NCBI RefSeq assembly: GCF_002532075.1
Contig: NZ_LYXE01000109.1
Coordinates: 1 to 44,339, forward strand
From: Candidatus Chloroploca asiatica
GTDB taxonomy: Bacteria; Chloroflexota; Chloroflexia; Chloroflexales; Chloroflexaceae
Direction: 5' to 3'
Length of the DNA: 44,339 bases
Part shown: positions 27,993-35,980 of the stretch, piece after piece
Layout: every line of letters starts with the position of its first letter
How positions within the stretch are numbered: position 1 is the stretch's first letter
The notes under the pieces: model-generated
Database searches by the model: none
Told to the model about the DNA's origin: nothing
What the model saw: only the letters and a program-made list of their open reading frames with translations
Position numbers and translations under genes: made by a program

Positions 27993-28397
27993 ATGAACAA
28001 GAGTGCAATCGTTACGTTGATCCACTTCAATTTTTGGGCAAACAACCGCATCCTTGCCGCATGCGAGCGTATTTCAGCGAACGAGTTTACCCGCGAACAT
28101 ACCCCGGATTCCGGCTGGGGGAGCGTGCGCGGTATGCTCGTGCATACGCTCGATACCGAGTACGGCTGGCGTATGGTATTGCAAGCTCAAGACGGGGATG
28201 TTATCCTGCAGGCCGACGATGTTGACGATGTGGCGGCGCTGAAGAACCGTTGGCAGCTCGAACAAGCTGCCTGGTTCGCGTACGTAGACGGCTTGAGCGA
28301 AGACCACATCAATCAAGGGTATGGTGATGATCCACCTGAGCGGGGCCTTACTCGATGCCTTCGTATGGCCCGAGGAAGGTTGGGCGTGGCCGTGTGA
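27993..28397 (+). pseudogene. DinB-family protein, C-terminally truncated
   Basis: From the ATG at 27993 the frame reads MNKSAIVTLIHFNFWANNRI, then FTREHTPDSGWGSVRGMLVH with the first metal-binding His, and GYGDDPPERG near the end, as in DinB/YfiT-like four-helix proteins (usual length about 160). After about residue 115 the sequence stops matching and becomes the reverse complement of the 3' end of the SanA-like gene, so the last helix with the HxxxH metal ligands is lost. The 35 codons before the ATG (YEQFDADQWDVQIE, VEWLEQEV) look like the tail of a different lost gene. Confidence 0.7.
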
Positions 28398-28998
28398 CAT
28401 GGACATCAAGCAGGGCTTTCACCGTCGCCAAGGCTTCGCGCGCTGTGTACTGAGCCAGCACGGGCGGTGCATACCGGCCCCAATCCGGGACGCCAACGCC
28501 AACGGCATCTACCCCTAAGGCACGACAGGTATAGACGGCGCGGGGCATATGGTAGCGTTGGCTGACGAGCACGGCCTGCTCAACCCCGAAGATCGGCTGG
28601 AGCCGATAGCACGACTCGTAGGTCGAGAAGCCCGCGTAGTCGAGGGTGATGTCGCGCATCGGTACGCCGAGACTCGCAGCATAGCGGGCCATCACGGTCA
28701 CCTCGTCATACGTGGCGTGGCTGTTGTCGCCCGTCATGAGAAGCTTCTCCACCCGCCCGAGGTGGTAGAGGTTGACCGCGCCCTCAATGCGTTCGGCCAG
28801 GATGCGCGTCGGGCGATCACCGCGAACGCCCGCCCCAAAGACGACCGCGACCCGCGTTGGGGGTGCGTCGGTCGGCGTGGTGACGCGGAACGGGGCTGTT
28901 GCGAGATGGCTGTAGCTCAGGGCGACGAGCGGAATAAGCAGGCTCAACCCGAGGCCCACAACGATGAGGCGGCGCAGGTTTTTGAACATGATCGGCAT
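28348..28998 (-). CDS. SanA/YdcF-like DUF218 membrane-anchored protein
   Basis: 216 residues; a second ATG at 28989 is possible. An N-terminal membrane anchor (LIVVGLGLSLLIPLVALSYS) is followed by the DUF218 fold: VAVVFGAGVRGDRPTRILAE, LLMTGDNSHATYDEVTVMAR, DYAGFSTYESCYRL, VLVSQRYHMPRAVYTCRALG. The pattern matches SanA of enterobacteria, a protein involved in envelope barrier function and vancomycin tolerance, more closely than YdcF. The C-terminus overlaps the truncated DinB frame on the other strand. No strong Shine-Dalgarno is visible. Confidence 0.9.
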   Translation of the reverse strand: MPIMFKNLRRLIVVGLGLSLLIPLVALSYSHLATAPFRVTTPTDAPPTRVAVVFGAGVRGDRPTRILAERIEGAVNLYHLGRVEKLLMTGDNSHATYDEVTVMARYAASLGVPMRDITLDYAGFSTYESCYRLQPIFGVEQAVLVSQRYHMPRAVYTCRALGVDAVGVGVPDWGRYAPPVLAQYTAREALATVKALLDVHVTRPRPTFLGPYEGIE

Positions 28999-29299
28999 AC
29001 ATCGGTTCAGACGCTCAGGGCTCGCCAGAGGTTGCAGGCTGCGGTCGCCTTACGCTCATTGAACGCGACATCCGTCTCTGCTTTCTCTTCCCCCGGCCCT
29101 TCGCATTGCGCGTTGTGCGCGTCGTCGTCATGTGCGTGGCCTGAAGCGGCTGCGCGTGATGCGACCTGCCCATCACAGTGGGCCGTCGTCCGTGTCGACC
29201 AACCTGCTCCAGCAATCGACTGATGCGTACCTTGATCTTCGACTTTCAGGCGTGCGCCCTCGGCCTGCACGTCGCCACGCTAGCGATGGCCCTCGACCC
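28999..29299. other. No gene recognised
   Basis: About 300 bp upstream of the SanA-like gene. Short frames on both strands (for example a minus-strand frame ending FNERKATAACNLWRALSV) show no family match. The sequence may be the degraded 3' part of the hsdM locus next to it. Confidence 0.3.
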
Positions 29300-29721
<422 letters not shown>

Positions 29722-29749
29722 CTGGTTCCAGCGGTATGCGGGGGATGAT

Positions 29750-30356
29750 CGACTCCTCGCTCAGTAACTCGTTGTGCTGCTCCTCGTAGGCGTCCGTGCT
29801 CTCCTCACAGAACGGCTCACCGCGCAGCAGCATGGAATAGACCGTGCGCGCGAGCTTGTGGGCTGTCGCCGCGGTGGCCTGCTGCGGCCCCTTGCGCGCC
29901 CGCATCGCCCTGAAGTAGGCGTCAAACGAGGAGGCGGAAGGCACAGATCGCCACGTCAGGCCGGAACGAGGTCTGGAGCAGCCCAAGGGCATGGAGCTTC
30001 TGTCGCCACTGAGCGTCGTTCCAGTCGCTCTTACACCCCGGCACCATCGTGACGTGGCGACCGTTGACCAGATAGGGCGTGATGCCCCGCTGCTCCAGCA
30101 ATTCGTCGATGGGCACCCAGGCGACCCCGGTCGACTCACGTGCCACGGTGTCAATACCCAGCGAGACCAGCCAGTCGACCAGGGCGTGGAGGTGAGGAGG
30201 AAACGTACCGAAAACTCGTACGGGCTCAGCACAGCGATCGGGCGCAACCACAGCCACAATCTCGGTGCCGCCGATATCGAGACCCGCGGCGTTGGGAAAG
30301 ACACAGGGCATACCTTCGATGCGACCAGGCTTGGTAGGCGCGGGGACTCGAGACAT
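29750..30356 (-). pseudogene. IS110-family transposase, internally deleted
   Basis: From the ATG at 30356 (AGGAGAG upstream) the frame carries the DEDD RuvC-like domain: AAGLDIGGTEIVAVVAPDRC, ARESTGVAWVPIDELLEQRG, and KSDWNDAQWRQKLHALGLLQ. Near 29940 it shifts frame and jumps to the C-terminal tail (YFRAMRARKGPQQATAATAH, KLARTVYSMLLRGEPFCEE). The central Tnp_20 domain with the catalytic serine is deleted, so the enzyme is dead. Its C-terminal end is fused to the hsdM remnant at about 29750, so the element probably landed in or next to the methylase gene. Confidence 0.85.
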
Positions 30357-30600
30357 TGCAGCTCTCCTGAAACAATGATGGAATGGTGACGACCAGCCCT
30401 GCCGCGTCGGGAAGGACTGTCCTGGTCGCAGGGCTGGCCGCCCTGCGAGTGGGGTCGTCTGGGTCGTCAACGTCAAGCGTTTCGGCGGCGGGAGCTGGCT
30501 GTTCAGGGCAGTGGGTCGTCATCACAACGATCCTCTCGTACCGCCCTGCATGCAACGGGTTTTTGGGAGCATGGTGTCCAAGGGTAGTCTAGCACATAGG
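30357..30600 (-). other. Possible left-end/bridge-RNA region of the IS110 remnant
   Basis: IS110 elements carry their bridge RNA in the non-coding DNA next to the recombinase, upstream of it in IS621-like members. The roughly 240 bp upstream of this transposase contain no gene. They hold the stem TCGCAGGG-CTGGCCG-CCCTGCGA (30426-30448) and the small palindrome AGGACTGTCCT (30413-30423). This agrees in place and structure but is not proof. The element's outer boundary is not visible. Bases 30601-30802 contain nothing I recognise. Confidence 0.3.
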
Positions 30601-30802
30601 GGGTCCAACGAATCACGGGCAACCGACGCGAACGAGCGGAGCTTATGACAACAACGGCACCACCTCCTTCACCGGACACCAGGAACGCAGCAGATGCTGA
30701 TGAACCTAGTCTAGAGCGAAGGAGGGGGTGGGGAGGAAGGAACGCAACGGCAGGAGAGACCCGGATGACCTCTGAGGCCAAGCGAGGACGACGCAGCGGA
30801 CG

Positions 30803-31215
30803 TCAGGCCGCCGCCAGTGCCTGCACGTGGGCGATCGCGTTGATCCCGATTGGGCGAATCTGCGCGGCAGGCACGGTCATCACCGCGACGGTCTCACCGC
30901 GCAGGGTCAGAAACGCGACGGTCTCCGTCGACGCTGTCAGCCGCTCGACCTGCGCCATCCGCGTGATGATCGCCGCCACGTCGGCAGGGGTGATGATCTG
31001 CTGCGTCCAAAAGAGGCGCAGGATCGCTGGTCGATCAACCACCTCGATCCCCTTGGCCTGGCCGTAGCGCACGGCGCGCTGATCATTGCTGAGCACGATC
31101 AATCGCTTCGCATTCGCCCCTGGAGCAAACAAACAACCGCTGCAGCACCGCAACGGCGTCGGCAGCATCAAGCGAACTGAGCATGTTCGTGTCCCTGACG
31201 ATGCTCGCAGCAGCC
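30803..31215 (-). pseudogene. PIN-domain toxin (DUF3368 type), broken
   Basis: Pieces of a PIN nuclease remain in two frames: VRDTNMLSSLDAADAVAVLQ with the first acidic residue, then RGECEAIDRAQQ with the second, then in the other frame IVLSNDQRAVRYGQAKGIEV with the third, followed by VDRPAILRLFWTQQIITPAD. Sequence is missing between VLQRLFVCS and RGECEAI, and again before VLSNDQRA, so the protein cannot fold normally. It lies directly downstream of the UPF0175-like antitoxin, the usual order of this toxin-antitoxin pair. A REP-like hairpin (31247-31283) sits between the two genes. Confidence 0.75.
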
Positions 31216-31246
31216 CGTACGTTTTCACATGTGGCGTAACATGCAA

Positions 31247-31283
31247 GCCTGGGAGCGAAGGCGGGACGCCCTTGCTCCCAGGC
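31247..31283. repeat. REP-like hairpin (CCTGGGAGCG family), copy 2
   Basis: GCCTGGGAGCGAAGGCG, loop GGA, then CGCCCTTGCTCCCAGGC; the 17-bp arms have two mismatches. It is related to the perfect hairpin at 18979-19013 and lies between antitoxin and toxin genes, 14 bp after the antitoxin stop codon. Confidence 0.75.
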
Positions 31284-31296
31284 CAAGGGTGAACCG

Positions 31297-31542
31297 TCAC
31301 AGCAGCCCCTGGCGCACCAAACGCTCGGCACGATCATCAAGCTCATCGGCGGAACGATCTTCACCAGGGCGCTGCATCACGCCGCGCACCTGGAGCGCGT
31401 CGAGCAGATCCCAACGGGTGGTGCCCGCCAGTTCAGCGGCACGACCGAGGCTACAGGCATCGGCGAGGTACCATTCAACCGCCTCATTGAGCGTCGCGTG
31501 GTCTGGTAGCACACGAACGCGTGTGTTGCGGTGTTGGCACAT
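31297..31542 (-). CDS. UPF0175-like antitoxin
   Basis: 81 residues from the ATG at 31542. The core VLPDHATLNEAVEWYLADA then CSLGRAAELAGTTRWDLLDA resembles UPF0175 proteins, whose helix-turn-helix (SLGKAAELAGMSRWE-like) occurs in antitoxins of PIN-domain DUF3368 toxins. The toxin gene downstream is broken, so this would be an orphan. The left end of the ISAs1-like element begins nine bases upstream of the ATG, so the native promoter and perhaps a few N-terminal residues were displaced. The start is therefore uncertain. Confidence 0.65.
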   Translation of the reverse strand: MCQHRNTRVRVLPDHATLNEAVEWYLADACSLGRAAELAGTTRWDLLDALQVRGVMQRPGEDRSADELDDRAERLVRQGLL

Positions 31543-31550
31543 CACCCCCC

Positions 31551-32317
31551 AGGGCGATTGCATCTTCATTGCGCTTCGGGCACGGAATGCGGCATGATAC
31601 GGCCAGACGAATCCGCATGGTGTTTGGAGGTTTCGCATGCCTCCAGTTCGAGAGCTTGCCTTGGCGTCTTCTTTTGCAACCGTCAACGACCCACGGATCG
31701 AGCGCACCAAGGCGCACAACCTGCTCGATAGCATCATCATCACGCTTTGTGCCGTGATCGGTGGTGCCGATGACTGGGTCGGTGTCGCGGAGTTTGGCAC
31801 GAGCAACGAGGCGTGGCTGAAGGAATGTCTGGGACTTCCCAACGGCATTCCTTCCCACACTACGTTTGGACGGGTGTTTGCGCGCATCGACCCAGAGCAG
31901 TTTCAGCAGCGCGTTCTGCCGTGGATCAAGGCCGTCCAAACGGTGCGAACAAACGTGATTGCGATTGATGGTTAAGACCCATCGGGGCAGTCACGACCGA
32001 CCCAACGGGAAGGCCGCGCTGCACCTCGTCAGCGCTTGGGCAACAGAAAACCACGTGGTGTTGGGCCACATTGCGGTGGACGACCCATCGAATAAGTTGA
32101 CGGCGATCTCCCAATTGCTTAACCTGCTTGACGTGCGCGGCGGTACCGTAACCCTGGATGCGATGGGCGGTCAGACCGCGATTGCGGCGGAGATTCGTGA
32201 TAGACAGGGTCACGACGTGCTCGCATTGAAGGCCAATCAGCCGACTCTGTATGCCGATGTCCAGGCCCTCTTCGCCGATGCGCGGGCGGTGCTCGGAATG
32301 TAAGATGCAATCGCCCT
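31551..32317 (+). mobile_element. Defective ISAs1-family insertion sequence
   Basis: A 767-bp element bounded by AGGGCGATTGCATCT at 31551 and its inverted copy AGATGCAATCGCCCT ending at 32317, a 15-bp perfect terminal repeat. It contains only a frameshifted, C-terminally deleted transposase gene; a full ISAs1-family element would be about 1.2 kb. The same end sequence bounds the MITEs at 1-77, 15395-15628 and 44227-44339. No target-site duplication is apparent. Confidence 0.85.
31637..32303 (+). pseudogene. ISAs1-family transposase, frameshifted and truncated
   Basis: The first frame reads MPPVRELALASSFATVNDPR, then GADDWVGVAEFG and up to VIAIDG with the first catalytic Asp; the codon after GGT has one extra T, giving a TAA. 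The +1 frame continues KTHRGSHDRPNGKAALHLVS, VVLGHIAVDDPSNKLTAI and VTLDAMGGQTAIAAEI with the second catalytic Asp, ending AVLGM. The last third with the catalytic Glu is gone, directly at the right terminal repeat. The protein cannot act as a DDE transposase. Confidence 0.9.
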
Positions 32318-32412
32318 AGTATTAAGGCACGCAATGAGCGCATAGTACAGCAAAACACCGAGCGTGCCTGAAGCAGACGCGCTCCAAATCATCTGCGACC
32401 ACACGTCATCGA

Positions 32413-32850
32413 TTACCAAGACAGGTATAGCGTGATCCCGACTATGATGACCAGCACATGCGGCAAGGCCACTGCGGGCCAGAGAAAATGGCGTCCAATA
32501 CTCTTTGTACCGCTCTGTCGCCATGAGCGCACCCAAAACCGGGTAATCTGAAGGGGGCGAATACTCTGGTCGGCACTCACAAAGTGCGCTTCTATCGCCT
32601 CAATTCGCCCGTAGTACGACTGCTGAAACGTCTTCCAGAGCGCGTCAATAATCCAGAACCCGAGCGCGGCGCCGGCTGCAACCAGAAAGACCAGGGGTGC
32701 TTTGCTCACAAATGCGCCGGTGATCGCCGCGAAGCTGAACGTCACACTCCAATTTTTGATGCCAATCGACCGCTGATCGAAATCCTCCACCGTCTTCTGA
32801 AGATAAAAGTATTCTTCTTTCAGTAACTGGTTGGGTGACGGGTCGCTCAT
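32413..32850 (-). CDS. Small conserved membrane protein, unknown function
   Basis: 145 residues with a strong AAGGAGGAGTGA before the ATG. The N-terminal 30 residues (LLKEEYFYLQKTVEDFDQRS) are amphipathic, then two close membrane segments (NWSVTFSFAAITGAFVSK; LVFLVAAGAALGFWIIDALW), a hydrophilic middle, and a third near the end (VALPHVLVIIVGITLYLSW). The layout (amphipathic helix, DxRSxxIKxW, two TM helices) loosely resembles SLATT-type membrane proteins. I do not recognise a named family. It lies 70 bp downstream of the large lipase-like gene on the same strand and may be its third operon member. Confidence 0.75.
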   Translation of the reverse strand: MSDPSPNQLLKEEYFYLQKTVEDFDQRSIGIKNWSVTFSFAAITGAFVSKAPLVFLVAAGAALGFWIIDALWKTFQQSYYGRIEAIEAHFVSADQSIRPLQITRFWVRSWRQSGTKSIGRHFLWPAVALPHVLVIIVGITLYLSW

Positions 32851-32920
32851 TCACTCCTCCTTAAAAATGAGTGAACCGAGGGTGCAGATGTTGATTCATC
32901 CATTTTTCTCCAACGATGAG

Positions 32921-35900
32921 CTAAAAGAACCCCTGATGATTCGGAGTGCCTCGTTGGATGAGGGGAAAATTGACGTGAGGGTTGTGTAACTCTGCGTCCA
33001 ACGCCGCCAAGTCACGGGCCACGTTGTGCAGTACTTCCGCCGTAATCGGCGTCGGCACCACCAGGGGGAAGTTGCCCACCAACCCTGGAACCGGATCGCC
33101 TGGCACAATGATCTGGTCGTAGCCAAGGACAACTCGCGCCAACCACGTTCGTGAATGCTGATCGACCATCGGAGCGACGAAGAAGATTTTGACCTGCTGT
33201 TGCAGGAAGTTACGTTCCTCGTGGCCTTGGAGGGCAAAGGCGAGCACCGCGTTGAAAATGATTTGGCTTCCCTGACTGTAGCCGATCAGTCCGAGCGGTC
33301 GCTGTTGCTTAAAGGCATCGTAGAGCAGCGCCAAGAACGCCACCGTGGTCGGATTACCAATGGATGGGACAACGATCGGGCCTCTGGTTTGGATCGCCAC
33401 CTCACCACTAGCGAGCTTGGCAAAGTTGGGCTCATTGAGCAACGACGACACAACCAAGAACGGCCAGCGCTTATCATTCAGCGCCTGGAAGACATCGAGC
33501 AGCGGGATCGGGTCAAACCTGCCACTGCGGCTATTCTCGGTCGAGGTAGGGTTGCGTCCAAGCTCGACCTGTATTTTAGGAATTAAGAGCAAATTGTCGC
33601 TCCAGTTCGGTACGGTATGTACCCGGATCCGATCACGCGCCCCCTGGCGAAAGAAACGCTCAAGGTTGTCGGCCTCGTAGAAAGCGTTATAAGCGGGGGT
33701 AAAGATGCCATTGACGTGGTACACATTCTCGCGTCGGGTACGCCCTCGGACACGCAGTCGGAAGCTGAGGATTGTACGCCAATCATCGGGATTGCGGGTG
33801 AGATGGCGAACGAACTGGTGCGGGATGGCGGCCTCTGAAATCGTCAGGGGTGCCACCCGCAGTTGCTCAGGCCGACGGTGATCGTTGTAGCTTTCGAACT
33901 TGGCTTTGAACTCAAACTGCTGGTAATCATCGCTTTCGCTGCGGCACGTTGCCTTGCCGTCGTCAGCGATCCCAAGGAGCCCCTGGGCGATACTGAGGGG
34001 ATTGTCTGCACCGACGACGAGGCCCGGCTGTGACCGCACGAAGCTCAGTTTGCCAAGCACAATGGGGTCAACAACGTGGGGCAAAATCCCGGCCCAGGAC
34101 TTGGCGGCGTACCCCCTGTCGCCGTCAAGATTCCAGTTTGCATAGAGCACGGCCTGGGGTAGTTGCGATTGCTGGCCAAAAGTGTTTTGAATGAGGTATG
34201 TACATAGATCGACGGCATTGCCAATCGTGCGCCCTTCCTGGCGTAAGGCTTGGCTCTCGGCGGGGCTAGCGGCCATCGCGTAGGCGTGCAGGGCCGACGG
34301 ATCAAACCTCTCGTCGCGGATAAAGGCCGTCGGCCGTGCCGGAGCGCTGGGGGTACCAGTATGGAAAGCTGGGGTTGTCTTGCGACACTCGTTATTGAAG
34401 TTGGGTGGGATGAGGTGCGATTGACGCTGGCTTCGCGCCATCGGATAGGCACGCTTGGTTACGCCGGGCATGAAGTGCAACTCGGGATCAAAGATCTGAA
34501 AGAGGCTTGCGGACAGTGCATCGTCGAGATCGCTAGGTGCGGGATAGACCAACCCGTTCCATACCAAGATCTTGCGAATCCCCATGAGCATGTGGTAAAG
34601 CGCCAAGTCGATCCCATAGAGGATAGCCAGCAGAGGGGCTACGGCGATATAATTGCCCAGAGCGATGAGATCACGTAGCATACGCACCAGAACCAGGGCC
34701 GTCTCTAGGGCCCACACCACGGTTTCAGCGAGGTAGCTCATCCAGGCACCGGACCAGGCCTCTAGCGATAGTCCCGCACTCTGGAGCCCCACGAGGAGCG
34801 CTTCCAGCGTAAATCCGGGACCACCCAGAGCATTGGGGAGCAGGTTGGGGGGGAGGAGGTCGGGTGGTGAAGGCATCGGCTGGAACTCATTCAGAGCGCT
34901 CATCAGGTCGCTGAGAATCTCGGACGCGCCAGCAAATGGCTCGATCGGACGGTTGTCAGCTTGACCGCCGATTAACTTGAGAGCCTGCTTCATCAACAAG
35001 AAACTCGTCTTGAGATCACGTGCATTCAAGAACCCAGCTTCACTAGCTGGTCGCCGCCCATCCGTGTTGATCCGCAGCGGGTGCAGTTTGTTGCCGTAGG
35101 TTGCGGCGAACGCTCGACGCAACAGGTTGTTGATCTCATCAGGGAGCTCAGTGAAGGTATCGAACTGGAGATCCTCGAACAGGTGCTGATAGATCGGCTT
35201 GTCCTTACTATGCACCTGTGCATATTCCCAGGCGTCCATAAAATTCTCGACAGTGACGTGGCGCTGCACCGCTAGGCGATACGGGGCACCGACGATCTGG
35301 TTCACAAAGGGGTGGCCCACCAAATCGGTAGCGTAGTGCGTCAGATAGCCCATTGCATAGGCCTTCTGCGCGTCGGTTGTGGCTAACGCCACCAACTGAG
35401 CGGCAAAATCCCCAGTGTTGCGGTAGTGCAGCATGTCGAACCAATACCAGTCGGGCTCTTCCCGGTTGTCTTGGCACGGCGGCTTGAGAAAGTTCTCAAA
35501 CATCTCGTTCAACACCCGCACAAAAGGGCTGTAGAGTGACCCGTCCTCAGCGTGAGCGGTGTCGAGGGGGGAATGGCCGACGAGCAGGCCCGCAGCAATG
35601 GTCGTGTTGAGCAACGTCTCGAAGTTATTCTCGATCGATTCCAGCTGGTCGTTGATCGTGGTGAGTACGTCGAGAGCAACGAACTCGAGCGCTTGATTGA
35701 CCACCTTCTCGGCTTGATCCAACGCCGCTTCTACCCCCTCGACCAGCTGAAACAGCCTGAGCAGGTAGTCATACAGCGGCGACAAGGGATGCAGGAGACC
35801 ATAGTCAGGTGCAAAGAAGAGCATATCCGGGCCGACCGCCCCAAGGTTCGTGTATGGACGATAGTGCTGCATCAAACTGGCTAGCTGCGTGGCCTCGCCA

Positions 35901-35965
35901 CCCGCGCCCCGTAACTTCGCAATGACTTCATCAACAACGATGCTGTGGATCGCGTACTTAGGCAC
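32921..35965 (-). CDS. Zinc phospholipase C-like / serine lipase-like fusion protein
   Basis: 1014 residues from a GTG start at 35965, with GGAGG seven bases upstream. Residues 1-250 match zinc-dependent phospholipase C: GPDMLFF (D47), H180 in WYWFDMLHY, H210-x3-D214-x3-H218 in GYLTHYATDLVGHPF, and H236-x3-E240 in RHVTVENF. A hydrophobic segment at about 415-462 may touch membranes. Residues 780-1000 look like an alpha/beta hydrolase: nucleophile elbow GYSQGS (S898), VPGDPVPGL (D957), and HNPHVNF (H997) as a plausible triad. No signal peptide is seen. The gene starts 15 bp after the CARDB-like gene. The combination is rare to my knowledge. It may hydrolyse phospholipids or other esters; the target is unknown. 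Confidence 0.8.
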   Translation of the reverse strand: MPKYAIHSIVVDEVIAKLRGAGGEATQLASLMQHYRPYTNLGAVGPDMLFFAPDYGLLHPLSPLYDYLLRLFQLVEGVEAALDQAEKVVNQALEFVALDVLTTINDQLESIENNFETLLNTTIAAGLLVGHSPLDTAHAEDGSLYSPFVRVLNEMFENFLKPPCQDNREEPDWYWFDMLHYRNTGDFAAQLVALATTDAQKAYAMGYLTHYATDLVGHPFVNQIVGAPYRLAVQRHVTVENFMDAWEYAQVHSKDKPIYQHLFEDLQFDTFTELPDEINNLLRRAFAATYGNKLHPLRINTDGRRPASEAGFLNARDLKTSFLLMKQALKLIGGQADNRPIEPFAGASEILSDLMSALNEFQPMPSPPDLLPPNLLPNALGGPGFTLEALLVGLQSAGLSLEAWSGAWMSYLAETVVWALETALVLVRMLRDLIALGNYIAVAPLLAILYGIDLALYHMLMGIRKILVWNGLVYPAPSDLDDALSASLFQIFDPELHFMPGVTKRAYPMARSQRQSHLIPPNFNNECRKTTPAFHTGTPSAPARPTAFIRDERFDPSALHAYAMAASPAESQALRQEGRTIGNAVDLCTYLIQNTFGQQSQLPQAVLYANWNLDGDRGYAAKSWAGILPHVVDPIVLGKLSFVRSQPGLVVGADNPLSIAQGLLGIADDGKATCRSESDDYQQFEFKAKFESYNDHRRPEQLRVAPLTISEAAIPHQFVRHLTRNPDDWRTILSFRLRVRGRTRRENVYHVNGIFTPAYNAFYEADNLERFFRQGARDRIRVHTVPNWSDNLLLIPKIQVELGRNPTSTENSRSGRFDPIPLLDVFQALNDKRWPFLVVSSLLNEPNFAKLASGEVAIQTRGPIVVPSIGNPTTVAFLALLYDAFKQQRPLGLIGYSQGSQIIFNAVLAFALQGHEERNFLQQQVKIFFVAPMVDQHSRTWLARVVLGYDQIIVPGDPVPGLVGNFPLVVPTPITAEVLHNVARDLAALDAELHNPHVNFPLIQRGTPNHQGFF

Positions 35966-35980
35966 TCTGTCACCTCCGCT

